Both the position numbers and the translations under genes were made by a program. The notes under the pieces are model-generated. The model was not told where the DNA came from. It saw only the letters and a program-made list of their open reading frames with translations, and did no database searches. Below, piece by piece: positions 52,908 through 60,362 of a stretch of DNA of 64,000 nucleotides (positions within the stretch are counted from its first letter, which is position 1; each line of letters opens with the position of its first letter). Source of the DNA: Streptomyces ambofaciens ATCC 23877 (lineage in GTDB: Bacteria > Actinomycetota > Actinomycetes > Streptomycetales > Streptomycetaceae); contig NZ_CP012382.1 in NCBI RefSeq assembly GCF_001267885.1, forward strand, positions 2,839,001-2,903,000, written 5' to 3'.

Positions 52908-54137
52908 CTACCTGCTGCGCGAGTACCAGTCGAGGCGCATGCAGAGCTTCCCGCCGAGCCAGTGCTCGACCCAGTCACCGAGCTCCAGCGGCGAGCAGCC
53001 GGCCTGGGGCCGGGGCTCGGTGGGCGGCACCGCGGGCACGGGCGGTGCGGTGGGCGTGGCGGGCACGGTCGGCTCCGGGGCCGTCGGCGCCGGCTCGTCG
53101 GTGCGCCCGAAGAGCACGGACCGGTACACCGCGGTCGACCGGGGGTTGTCGTCGCACTGCCACACGCCGTGCGGGCAGTAGTCGGTGAGCGTGTTGTAGA
53201 CGGGCCGGTGCTCGTCCATCCAGGCCAGCATGCGCCGCATGTACTCGGCGTTGTCGCCGTTGCGGAACAGCCCCCATTCCGGATAGGAGAGGGGCTTTCC
53301 GTGGGCCTTGGCGAAGTCCACGTGCGCCTGGAGCCCGAAGGGTTCCTTCACCTGTTCGTCGAACGCCATTCCGCGTGGCTGGTCGTAGGAGTCCATGCCG
53401 ATGATGTCGACCGTGTCGTCCCCCGGATAGCACTGCGTCCAGGGCACGGCGTCCCGGCCGCGGCTGGGCGTGAAGTCGAACCGGAACTTCTGGCCCGGCA
53501 CGGACCGCATGGCGGTGACGATCCTGTTCCAGTACGTCTTCCAGGCCTCCGGGTCCGGCCCGCAACGGTGGGTGTACGTGGTGCCGTTCATCTCCCAGCC
53601 GAGCACGAGGACCGTGTCCGGCACGTCCAGTTCGACCAGCCGTTCGGCGAGGGCCCTGAAGTGGTGATCGAAGTGTCCGGCGGCTCCCCGGCGGAGCAGC
53701 TCCCGTACCTCGTCGTCGTCGACGCCCTCCTCGTTGCGCTCCATCATGGGCACGTTGAGGACGAGCATCCGGTCGGCCTTGCGGGTGCGCCAGTCGGCCC
53801 ACACGTCGAGGAAGCCGGGGGCGCCCTCGATGTTGCTCCAGCGGTCGCCGGGCAGATAGGTGTGGCCGACGCGCAGTTCGGCGTCGCCCAGCCACTGGCT
53901 CAGCTCGGCCATCCTGGCCACGCCGCGCGGACCGTAGTCCAGGTACGCGCCGAACGCGGGGGCGGCGGCGGGCGCCGGGGCGGGGACGGCGGGGGCCGGC
54001 GCGGGCGGGGCGGGCGCGGGCGGCACGGGGTCGCCGACGGCGACCCCCGGGCACGCGGCCAGGAATGCCGCCGCCGCGAGCACCGCGGCGACGCGCGCCG
54101 GCCGTCCGGTCCGGGTCCGTGACTGCCGTACGGCCAT
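52908..54137 (-). CDS. GH26-like glycoside hydrolase lipoprotein
   Basis: 409 residues. Lipoprotein signal: AAVLAAAAFLAACPG with lipobox LAAC. After a Pro/Ala linker (about 48-70) comes a (beta/alpha)8 GH26-type domain: acid/base Glu in LVLGWEMNG, MDSYDQPRGMA and nucleophile Glu in PLSYPEWGL, both present. The C-terminal part is Pro/Thr-rich ending in a small CSPLELGDWVEHWLGGKLCM module with two Cys. GH26 members cut beta-mannans or mixed glucans. Lying against the polysaccharide operon, it is likely to trim or release its product. ATG at 54137 has AAAGGAG six bases upstream; divergent from the ATP-grasp gene. Confidence 0.82.
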   Translation of the reverse strand: MAVRQSRTRTGRPARVAAVLAAAAFLAACPGVAVGDPVPPAPAPPAPAPAVPAPAPAAAPAFGAYLDYGPRGVARMAELSQWLGDAELRVGHTYLPGDRWSNIEGAPGFLDVWADWRTRKADRMLVLNVPMMERNEEGVDDDEVRELLRRGAAGHFDHHFRALAERLVELDVPDTVLVLGWEMNGTTYTHRCGPDPEAWKTYWNRIVTAMRSVPGQKFRFDFTPSRGRDAVPWTQCYPGDDTVDIIGMDSYDQPRGMAFDEQVKEPFGLQAHVDFAKAHGKPLSYPEWGLFRNGDNAEYMRRMLAWMDEHRPVYNTLTDYCPHGVWQCDDNPRSTAVYRSVLFGRTDEPAPTAPEPTVPATPTAPPVPAVPPTEPRPQAGCSPLELGDWVEHWLGGKLCMRLDWYSRSR

Positions 54138-54301
54138 GTCCGGCTCCTTTCCTCGCCTTTTTCTCATGCCTTCTGAATTTCTACTGAATGCCTACTGACA
54201 CTCAGTCATATGAAATGCCATCACGCCACCGCCGTTACGGCTTTCGAGTGTGCCGATCGCCCGCCCCGGTGAGCCGAAGCGAAGAACGAAGGAAAAAACC
54301 C

Positions 54302-55603
54302 GTGCCGTTGTTCGACACCCGTGTCCCCGCCGTCCTGCTGCGGATCGACCGCAATCCCTTCCACCACGGAACGCTGGGTGCCGTGCGCTCCCTCGGCCGC
54401 GCGGGCGTGGACGTGCACGTGGTCGCCGACTGCTCCCGGAGTCCGGTCCGCGCCTCCCGCTACGTGAGCGGGCTGCACACTCCCCCGCCGCCCGGTGCGT
54501 CGCCCGCCGACCTCGCGGCGGCCCTGCGCCGCGTCGCCGCGCGCGTCGCGCGTCCCGCCGTACTGATCCCGATGGACGACGCGTGTGCCGTCGCGGTGGC
54601 GCGGCTGCGGGCGGAGCTGTCGCCCGTGTACCTGCTGCCGGAGCTGTCCGGCGCGCTGGCCGAGCGGGTGGCCGACAAGGCGGAGCTGGCCGGTGTGTGC
54701 GCGTCCCTGGACCTGCCGCACCCCGAGACCCTGGTCCCGGAGGACGAGGCCGAGGCCGCCCGTGCCGCCTGGCGGCTGGGGCTGCCGGTGGTGGCGAAGT
54801 GGAGCCGGCCCTGGCTCGTCCCCCCGGGCGGCGGGCTGCGCAGCACCGTGCTGGTGCGTTCGGCGCAGGAGGCGCGGGAACTGTACCGGCGGGCCGAGGA
54901 GGCGGGCAGCCGGCTGCTGCTCCAGGCGTTCCTGCCGCCGGGGCCGGACCGCGACTGGTTCTTCCACGGGTACGCGGACCGCTCGGGCGCGATCCGGGCG
55001 GGCGGTCCCGGCCGCAAGACCCGCGCCAGGCCGCGCGGCGCCGGTCTGACGGCGGTCGGCCGCTGGACGCCGAACCCGCAGGTGCAGGCGCTCGCCGAGC
55101 GGGTCACCGGAGAGCTGGGCTACCGGGGCATCCTCGACCTCGACTTCCGCCGTTGCGGCACCACGGGCCGCTATCACCTGCTCGACTTCAACCCGCGCCC
55201 CGGCGCCCAGTTCCGGCTGTTCACCGACACCGCGGGCCTGGACGTCGTACGCGCCCTGCACCTGGACCTGACCCACCGCGCCTTGCCGGAGGGGGCGCCG
55301 CGGCCGGGGCGGACCTTCGTGGTGGAGAACTACGCGCCGCTGAGCGCCCTGCGGCCGGCCCCCGACGGACGCGAGCTGGCCTGGCACGCCCCCGACGACC
55401 GCGCCCCGGGCCGGGCCCTGTGGGCCCTGTGGGGACGGCACGCGACCGGCCGGCTGCTGGACCGCGTACGCCGCGGGGGCGGCCGTCCGGCCGCGGGGAA
55501 ACCGGCCGCGGCCCGTGTCGTACGCCAGGCCCCCGCCCCGGGACCCGCCGGGCGCACCGGCCGTTCCGACCGCCCGGACGACGAGAGGGCGGGCAGCCGC
55601 TGA
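54302..55603 (+). CDS. ATP-grasp family carboxylate-amine ligase-like protein
   Basis: 433 residues, soluble. The pre-ATP-grasp part begins VPAVLLRIDRNPFHHGTLGAVRSL and the ATP-grasp core includes LGLPVVAKWSRPWLVPPGGG (Lys of the nucleotide site), RLLLQAFLPPGPDRDWFFHG and a metal-binding end GYRGILDLDFRRCG, YHLLDFNPRPGAQ (Asp/Asn ligands). Such enzymes join a carboxylate to an amine through an acyl phosphate. Near this operon it may attach an amino acid or similar group to the glycan, but it lies 1.4 kb beyond and is divergent from the GH26-like gene. GTG at 54302 has GAAGGA eight bases upstream. Long basic C-terminal tail. Confidence 0.8.
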   Translation: MPLFDTRVPAVLLRIDRNPFHHGTLGAVRSLGRAGVDVHVVADCSRSPVRASRYVSGLHTPPPPGASPADLAAALRRVAARVARPAVLIPMDDACAVAVARLRAELSPVYLLPELSGALAERVADKAELAGVCASLDLPHPETLVPEDEAEAARAAWRLGLPVVAKWSRPWLVPPGGGLRSTVLVRSAQEARELYRRAEEAGSRLLLQAFLPPGPDRDWFFHGYADRSGAIRAGGPGRKTRARPRGAGLTAVGRWTPNPQVQALAERVTGELGYRGILDLDFRRCGTTGRYHLLDFNPRPGAQFRLFTDTAGLDVVRALHLDLTHRALPEGAPRPGRTFVVENYAPLSALRPAPDGRELAWHAPDDRAPGRALWALWGRHATGRLLDRVRRGGGRPAAGKPAAARVVRQAPAPGPAGRTGRSDRPDDERAGSR

Positions 55604-55642
55604 CGGGCATGCCCGCCGTCCCGGGGGGGGCGGGCAGCACAG

Positions 55643-55677
55643 CGCCCCCGGCGGACCGTACGGGTCGGCCGGGGGCG
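55643..55677. terminator. Bidirectional terminator between ATP-grasp and chpA-like genes
   Basis: CGCCCCCGGC (55643-55652) pairs with GCCGGGGGCG (55668-55677). It sits in the 96-base gap between convergent stops, beside a run of eight G. Confidence 0.75.
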
Positions 55678-55699
55678 TCGGGCGGCGGAGCGCCGGTGG

Positions 55700-56485
55700 T
55701 CAGCGGCGGGCAGCCTCCCGGCTCCGGCGGTAGAGGATCGCGCCACCGGCGATCATCGCCGCACCGGCGGCCGCGGCGACCGGCGCGCCCGCGCTGCCGG
55801 TCTCCGCGAGGACGGGCGGCTCCTCCACCTGCGGGGTGGGCGGGGGCTCCTCCTCACCCGCGGGCGGGGGAGGCTCCTCCTCACCGGCCGGCGGCGGAGG
55901 CTTCTCCTCCTCACCGGGCGGGGGCGGCTCCTCGTCGGTCGGCGGCGTGGTGGGGGGCGGCGGCTCCTCCTCGCCGTAGCCCGGGGGCTCCTCCTCCGCC
56001 TGGTCGCAGGAGTTGCCGAAGACCGGGTTGAGGGCGGCGACGACGTCGACGGTGTTGCCGCAGAGGTTCACCGGCACGTCGACCGGCACCTGCGTGTTGT
56101 TGCCGGAGCCGACGCCGGGTGAGCCCACGGCCTCACCGCTCGCGTGGGATCCGGACGGGACCCGGACGTCCTCGCCGGGTCCACCGCCGTAGCCGGCGTC
56201 GTCCTGGCCCGTACCGTGGCCGGAACCGCCGGCCCGCTGGTCCGAGCTGTTCTCGCACTCGTTGCCGAACGCCGGGTTGAGGGCGGCGATGACGTCGACG
56301 GTGTTGCCGCAGGCGTTCACCGGTACGTCGAGGGGGACCTGGACGGCGTTGCCGGACGCGACGCCCGGCGAGTTCGCGGCGGTTCCGTCCGCATGCGAGT
56401 CGGCAAGGGCGGGGCTGCCGCACAGGGACAGGATGCCTGTCGCGGCGGCTGCCGCGACCATCCCCCTGCTGAGGGTCTGTCGCAC
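55700..56485 (-). CDS. chpA: Long cell-wall-anchored chaplin with two chaplin domains (ChpA-like)
   Basis: 261 residues. Signal peptide (about 1-29), chaplin domain 1 (NSPGVASGNAVQVPLDVPVN, ACGNTVDVIAALNPAFGNEC), a Gly/Ser/Asp-rich spacer, chaplin domain 2 (GSPGVGSGNNTQVPVDVPVN, LCGNTVDVVAALNPVFGNSC), a long Glu/Pro wall-spanning region with EEEPPPPAG repeats, then LAETG, a hydrophobic segment and RRSREAARR: a class E sortase signal. Long chaplins anchor the amyloid sheath to peptidoglycan. Position beside a short chaplin and the rodlins is that of chpA. GTG start with AGGAAG nine bases upstream. Confidence 0.95.
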   Translation of the reverse strand: MRQTLSRGMVAAAAATGILSLCGSPALADSHADGTAANSPGVASGNAVQVPLDVPVNACGNTVDVIAALNPAFGNECENSSDQRAGGSGHGTGQDDAGYGGGPGEDVRVPSGSHASGEAVGSPGVGSGNNTQVPVDVPVNLCGNTVDVVAALNPVFGNSCDQAEEEPPGYGEEEPPPPTTPPTDEEPPPPGEEEKPPPPAGEEEPPPPAGEEEPPPTPQVEEPPVLAETGSAGAPVAAAAGAAMIAGGAILYRRSREAARR

Positions 56486-56539
56486 TCTCGTTGTCTTCCT
56501 GCTGGTAGAGATGGCTGGAGATGGGGCTGCAGAAAGGGG

Positions 56540-56579
56540 AAAAGCCGGCCCCGAACCAAACGAGTTGGCCAGGGCCGGC
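56540..56579 (-). terminator. Intrinsic terminator of the chpD-like gene
   Basis: GCCGGCCC (56544-56551) pairs with GGGCCGGC (56572-56579). On the minus strand it is followed by TTTTCCCCTTT. It lies between chpD-like and the chpA-like gene, so the two chaplins are probably separate transcripts. Confidence 0.85.
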
Positions 56580-56609
56580 CGTGACGCAGCCGGTCGGTAC
56601 GGAACGACG

Positions 56610-56837
56610 TCAGTCGTTCTCGCACTCGTTGCCGAACGCCGGGTTCAGCAGACCAACAACGTTGATCGTGTTGCCGCACACGTTGACGGGAACGTGCACG
56701 GGGACCTGGATCACGTTGCCGGACAGGACACCCGGGGAGCCGACAGCGGCACCCTCGGCGCCCGCGTCGGCGAAGGCCGGGGCGGCCATGCCGAGGGCCA
56801 TGATCGCGCCCGCGACGACAGCAGCGCTCTTCTTCAT
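56610..56837 (-). CDS. chpD: Short chaplin (ChpD-like)
   Basis: 75 residues: signal peptide MKKSAAVVAGAIMALGMAAP then AFA, a single chaplin domain GSPGVLSGNVIQVPVHVPVN with VCGNTINVVGLLNPAFGNEC, end ECEND. Two cysteines. ATG 56837 has AGGGA six bases upstream. Position between the long chaplin and rdlA matches chpD. No convincing promoter found: CGTAAC occurs at 57007-57002 on this strand but the -10 16 bases on is only GAGTGA. Secreted and assembled with the other chaplins and the rodlins. Confidence 0.94.
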   Translation of the reverse strand: MKKSAAVVAGAIMALGMAAPAFADAGAEGAAVGSPGVLSGNVIQVPVHVPVNVCGNTINVVGLLNPAFGNECEND

Positions 56838-57123
56838 GAACTTTCCCTTCTCTGCGGTCATGCCTGAATGACGGCCGAAACCGCGCGAGCACAGCATTGA
56901 TGGCTCGCACCATGACCTGCAGCCTGCAAACGAGGAATTGACGGCCGGGGAAACTACCGAACGTGGGAAGCCGAGATGTTCACTCGGATGCCCTACAGTC
57001 CGTTACGGCCGTACCCCCAGGAGAGCGACGATGTCGTTCCGCTCGCCCGGCGAAAATCTGGCCCGTGCGACCGGGCGGCCCGCGGAGAGGTCAGCGCGCC
57101 GCCCGGACCGAGCGGGATGAGGC

Positions 57124-57516
57124 TCAGCCCTCGCCGTTCGCCGACAGCACCGACAGGTCTTCCAGGACGTGCGAGATGGCACCGTCCCGCTTGGCCTGCG
57201 TGGAGTTGTCGTCGCACTGCTGGTTCAGGTCGTCCGCCAGGACGTTGACGTCCTGGATCGGGACGAGGTTGATCACGGCGACGTTGATGTCCTCGAGGCC
57301 GACGCACGGCTTGTTCAGCGTGCCCTCGACCAGCGAGAGCTGGGGGCTCATGTCGCCGTCGGTCGCCGAGTTGCCGAACGACGACGAGGCGCCGTTGCCG
57401 TTGGCCACGGCCGGTCCGTTGTCGTCCCCGATGGCGAGCGCCTGGGGCGCGGCAGCAGCGGACATGCCGATCACAGAAGCGGCAGCCGCCGCGGCGACCA
57501 TTGCCTTCTTGAGCAC
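57124..57516 (-). CDS. rdlA: Rodlin RdlA
   Basis: 130 residues. Signal peptide (about 1-28, [20 protein letters not shown]), then the rodlin repeats: [25 protein letters not shown] and [16 protein letters not shown] (two cysteines) and the end [20 protein letters not shown]. Rodlins with chaplins make the paired-rodlet layer on aerial hyphae and spores. GTG at 57516 with AAAGGAA six bases upstream. Divergent from the second rodlin over a 260-base gap with two BldN-type promoters. Assignment as rdlA rests on being next to chpD. Confidence 0.95.
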   Translation of the reverse strand: MLKKAMVAAAAAASVIGMSAAAAPQALAIGDDNGPAVANGNGASSSFGNSATDGDMSPQLSLVEGTLNKPCVGLEDINVAVINLVPIQDVNVLADDLNQQCDDNSTQAKRDGAISHVLEDLSVLSANGEG

Positions 57517-57560
57517 TTCGCGTTCCTTTCGTCGTAGCGACGCACTGTCCTACGGCCTCA

Positions 57561-57588
57561 TCAACCCGGTGCGGAGAGTTTGGTTGCG
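57561..57588 (-). promoter_or_regulatory. Sigma-BldN-like promoter of rdlA
   Basis: On the minus strand CGCAAC (57588-57583), 16 bases, GGTTGA (57566-57561): 5 of 6 in both hexamers against CGTAAC-N16-CGTTGA, exact spacing. Leader about 38 bases. Confidence 0.68.
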
Positions 57589-57704
57589 GGCGTTCACCCG
57601 GTTGGCCCGCACGGGATCTCAAAAGCCCTGGAAAGAGGGGCGGGATACCCGGCGGCCCGGGGATACGTACACATTTCCCGTTGTCGGCCGACGGAGTGAA
57701 CGGG

Positions 57705-57732
57705 AGAAACCCGACTGCACCCGAGGAGTTGA
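57705..57732 (+). promoter_or_regulatory. Sigma-BldN-like promoter of rdlB
   Basis: AGAAAC (57705-57710), 16 bases, AGTTGA (57727-57732). The -35 is weaker than for rdlA, but spacing and distance to the start codon (leader about 37 bases) are nearly the same as for rdlA. Confidence 0.55.
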
Positions 57733-57776
57733 CCAGAGGGCTCCGGTGGACGGGGTTTCTCAGAAAGGACTGGCCA

Positions 57777-58169
57777 GTGATCAAGAAGGTTGTTGCCTAC
57801 GCGGCGATCGCCGCCTCCGTCATGGGGGCCTCCGCTGCCGCGGCCCCGCAGGCGATGGCGATCGGCGACGACAGCGGGCCCGTCTCCGCGAACGGGAACG
57901 GCGCCTCGCAGTACTTCGGCAACTCGGCGACCCACGGCAACATGAGCCCGCAGATGGCGCTCATCCAGGGCTCCTTCAACAAGCCCTGCCTCGCCGTCAG
58001 CGACGTTCCGGTCAGCGTCATCGGCCTCGTCCCGATCCAGGACCTCAACGTCCTGGGCGACGACATGAACCAGCAGTGCTCCGAGAACTCCACGCAGGCC
58101 AAGCGTGACGGCGCGCTGGCGCACCTCCTGGAGGACGTCTCGATCCTGTCCTCCAACAGCGAGGGCTGA
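57777..58169 (+). CDS. rdlB: Rodlin RdlB
   Basis: 130 residues, the same length as the divergent paralogue. Signal peptide (about 1-28), then [26 protein letters not shown] and [16 protein letters not shown] and the end [20 protein letters not shown]. The two rodlins align without gaps and differ mainly in the middle ([19 protein letters not shown] against [19 protein letters not shown]). GTG at 57777 with AAAGGA seven bases before. Secreted structural protein of the rodlet layer; ends in a strong terminator. Confidence 0.95.
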   Translation: MIKKVVAYAAIAASVMGASAAAAPQAMAIGDDSGPVSANGNGASQYFGNSATHGNMSPQMALIQGSFNKPCLAVSDVPVSVIGLVPIQDLNVLGDDMNQQCSENSTQAKRDGALAHLLEDVSILSSNSEG

Positions 58170-58178
58170 CAGCGGCGA

Positions 58179-58215
58179 GGGGCGGGCCGCCGGGTGCACC
58201 GGCGGCCCGCCCCTT
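58179..58215. terminator. Strong terminator between rdlB and the acyl-CoA synthetase gene
   Basis: A perfect 16-bp stem, AGGGGCGGGCCGCCGG (58179-58194) with CCGGCGGCCCGCCCCT (58200-58215), around five bases, followed by TT on the plus strand. It can serve both convergent genes. Confidence 0.92.
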
Positions 58216-58253
58216 TCGCATGCCGCGGGCCGGGCCGCGCGCCGTCGCCCGGG

Positions 58254-60182
58254 TCAGCGCCCCGGCGCCGCGTACAGCGCCTCGATCTCCTCGGCGTACG
58301 CCGCCACCGCCGCGTGCCGCTTCACCTTGAGGGAGGGGGTCAGCAGCCCGTTCTCCTCGGTGAACTCGCCCTCGACGAGCCGGAAGGCGCGGATCGACTC
58401 GGCCCGGGAGACGGCCGCGTTGGCGTGGTCGACGGCCTTCTGCACGTCGGCGCGCATCCGCTCGTCCCGGACCACCTCCGACATAGGGGTGTCCGCGGGC
58501 AGCCCCCGGACCGCCAGCCAGTGGGCGACGGCGTCGGGTTCGAGGGTGATCAGGGCGGCGACGAAGGGGCGGTTGTCGCCGACCACGAGGCACTGGGCGA
58601 CGGGCGGACGGCTGCGCAGCCGGTCCTCCAGGACGGCCGGGGAGACGTTCTTGCCGCCGGAGGTGACCAGGAGGTCCTTCTTGCGGCCGGTGATGGTGAG
58701 ATAACCGTCGGCGTCGAGGGAGCCGAGGTCGCCGGTGGCGAACCAGCCGTCGGTGAGGACGGCGTCGGTGGCCGCCGGGTTGTTCCGGTAGGCGCCGAAG
58801 ACGATGCCGCCCTTGACGAGCACCTCGCCGTCGTCGGCGATGCGCACGGACGTGCCGGGGACGGGCGGGCCGACGGTGCCGGGGCGGGGGCCGAGCGGCG
58901 GGACGATGGTGGCGGCGGCGGTCGTCTCGGTGAGGCCGTAGCCCTCGTAGACCATGATCCCGGCGGTGTAGAAGAACAGGTTGAGCTCACGTTCGAGCGG
59001 GGAGCCGCCGCTGATGGCGTACCGCATCCGGCCCCCGAGCTCCGCGCGGACCCGGCGGTAGACCAGCAGGTCGTACAGGGCCCAGCCGGCCCACAGGGCG
59101 GGGCCGGGGCCCTTGCCGCGGCCCAGGAACCGCTCCAGGTGCGCCGCGCCGAAGCGGACGGCGAGGCGGTGGGCGCGCTCGAAGGAGGCACCGCGCCCGA
59201 TCTTCTCGGCGGTCGCGCGGCCCGTGTCGTGGATCTTCTCGAAGAGGTAGGGGACGCCGACGAGGAAGGTCGGGCGGAAGGACTTCAGCGCCGGGCGGAG
59301 CTCGTCGGGCCTGATGCTCGGGAAGTGGCCGATCTCGATGCGGGCCAGCAGGCAGGCGATCTGGATCGTGCGGCCGAGGATGTGGGCGAGGGGCAGGAAG
59401 AGGAGGGTCGAGGCGGTCTGGCCGGTGACCTCCTTGAAGATCGGGTGCAGCAGCTCGACCGTGTTGGCGGCCTCGGCGTGCAGGTTGGCGTGGGTGAGGA
59501 CGCAGCCCTTGGGGCGCCCGGTGGTGCCGGAGGTGTAGCAGACGGTGGCCACCGTGTCGGGGGTCAGGGCGGTGCGGCGCTTGGTGACCTCCTCGTCGTT
59601 CACGTCCCGGCCGAGGGCGGTGAGGTCGGCGAGCGCGCCGGCGTCGAGTTCGAAGGTGCGCGGGGGCTCGGGGTGGGCGGCCGTGGCGGCCACGACGGTG
59701 GCGGTGTTGGCGGCGTTCTCGGTGACGACGTGCGCGGCGCCGGAGTCGCGGACGATCCACTCGACCTGGTCGGCGGAGGAGGTGGCGTAGACGGGGACGG
59801 TCTGGCCGCCCGCCGTCCAGACGGCGAAGTCCAGGACCGTCCACTCGTAGCGGGTGCGGGACATGACGGCGACCCGGCCGCCGGGCTCCAGGCCGGCGGC
59901 GACCAGGCCCTTGGCCACGGCGGTCACCTCGCGGGCGAACTCCGCCGCGGTGACGGGTTGCCAGACGCCGTCCACCTCGCGGCGCAGGACCACCGCGTCC
60001 GGGGCCTCGGCCGCGTTGGTGAACGGGATGTCGGCGGTGCTGCCCGTGGTGGGGCGGGAGGCGAGGGGCGCGGTGCGGGCCTCGCGGACGGTGCCGCTCT
60101 CGTCCCTGACGGTCTCGGTCGTCGTGCGGGACGTCAGGCCGCCGCGCCCTCTCGCCCGTTTCAGGTCCCTGCGTACGCCCAT
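58254..60182 (-). CDS. Long-chain fatty-acid-CoA ligase (AMP-forming, FadD15-like)
   Basis: 642 residues. ANL-superfamily adenylation enzyme making acyl-CoA from fatty acid, ATP and CoA. P-loop motif CYTSGTTGRPKGCVLTHAN, LFLPLAHILGR, AISGGSPLERELNLFFYTAG, YEGYGLTETTAAAT, DGWFATGDLGSLDADGYLTITGRKKD (hinge) and the C-terminal Lys in GLLTPSLKVKR. The GxSGxxL-rich N-terminal part and length match the mycobacterial FadD15 group. Double palindrome and promoter upstream suggest repression by a TetR-type fatty-acid regulator, as is common for fadD genes. Converges on rdlB. Confidence 0.93.
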   Translation of the reverse strand: MGVRRDLKRARGRGGLTSRTTTETVRDESGTVREARTAPLASRPTTGSTADIPFTNAAEAPDAVVLRREVDGVWQPVTAAEFAREVTAVAKGLVAAGLEPGGRVAVMSRTRYEWTVLDFAVWTAGGQTVPVYATSSADQVEWIVRDSGAAHVVTENAANTATVVAATAAHPEPPRTFELDAGALADLTALGRDVNDEEVTKRRTALTPDTVATVCYTSGTTGRPKGCVLTHANLHAEAANTVELLHPIFKEVTGQTASTLLFLPLAHILGRTIQIACLLARIEIGHFPSIRPDELRPALKSFRPTFLVGVPYLFEKIHDTGRATAEKIGRGASFERAHRLAVRFGAAHLERFLGRGKGPGPALWAGWALYDLLVYRRVRAELGGRMRYAISGGSPLERELNLFFYTAGIMVYEGYGLTETTAAATIVPPLGPRPGTVGPPVPGTSVRIADDGEVLVKGGIVFGAYRNNPAATDAVLTDGWFATGDLGSLDADGYLTITGRKKDLLVTSGGKNVSPAVLEDRLRSRPPVAQCLVVGDNRPFVAALITLEPDAVAHWLAVRGLPADTPMSEVVRDERMRADVQKAVDHANAAVSRAESIRAFRLVEGEFTEENGLLTPSLKVKRHAAVAAYAEEIEALYAAPGR

Positions 60183-60244
60183 GTCGGCTCCCGGTCGCGG
60201 ATCGGACTGAGGTGCTGTCGTGCTCTGTCCACGTACTCACGTAC

Positions 60245-60285
60245 TTACTCCGGAGTAAACTTACTTGAGCGTAAGGAAGAGTCAA
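60245..60285 (-). promoter_or_regulatory. Promoter with double palindromic operator of the acyl-CoA synthetase gene
   Basis: Minus strand: -35 TTGACT (60285-60280), 16 bases, -10 TAAGTT (60263-60258). One palindrome, CTTAC-N6-GTAAG (60260-60275), covers the spacer; a second, perfect one, TTACTCCGGAGTAA (60245-60258), covers the expected start site. TTAC/GTAA half-sites of this kind are typical of TetR-family operators. Regulator not in the window. Confidence 0.72.
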
Positions 60286-60314
60286 CCCGGGCGCGGGGTG
60301 CCAGGCCACCAGCT

Positions 60315-60362
60315 CGTCAGACCGTCAGACCGTCAGGTCGTCAGGTCGTCAGGTCGTCAGGC
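60315..60362. repeat. Six 8-bp units covering the stop of the vWA lipoprotein gene
   Basis: CGTCAG starts at 60315, 60323, 60331, 60339, 60347 and 60355, exactly every eight bases (units CGTCAGAC, CGTCAGGT or CGTCAGGC). On the minus strand each unit contains TGA, and since 8 is not a multiple of 3 the stops fall in all three frames. The gene stop at 60349 is in the fifth unit. Confidence 0.9.

Noticed and set aside
56980..57007. BldN-type promoter for the chpD-like gene (CGTAAC-N16-GAGTGA, minus strand)
   Set aside because: The -35 is perfect but the -10 matches only three of six and the leader would be about 136 bases, unlike the 37-52 bases seen for the other four.
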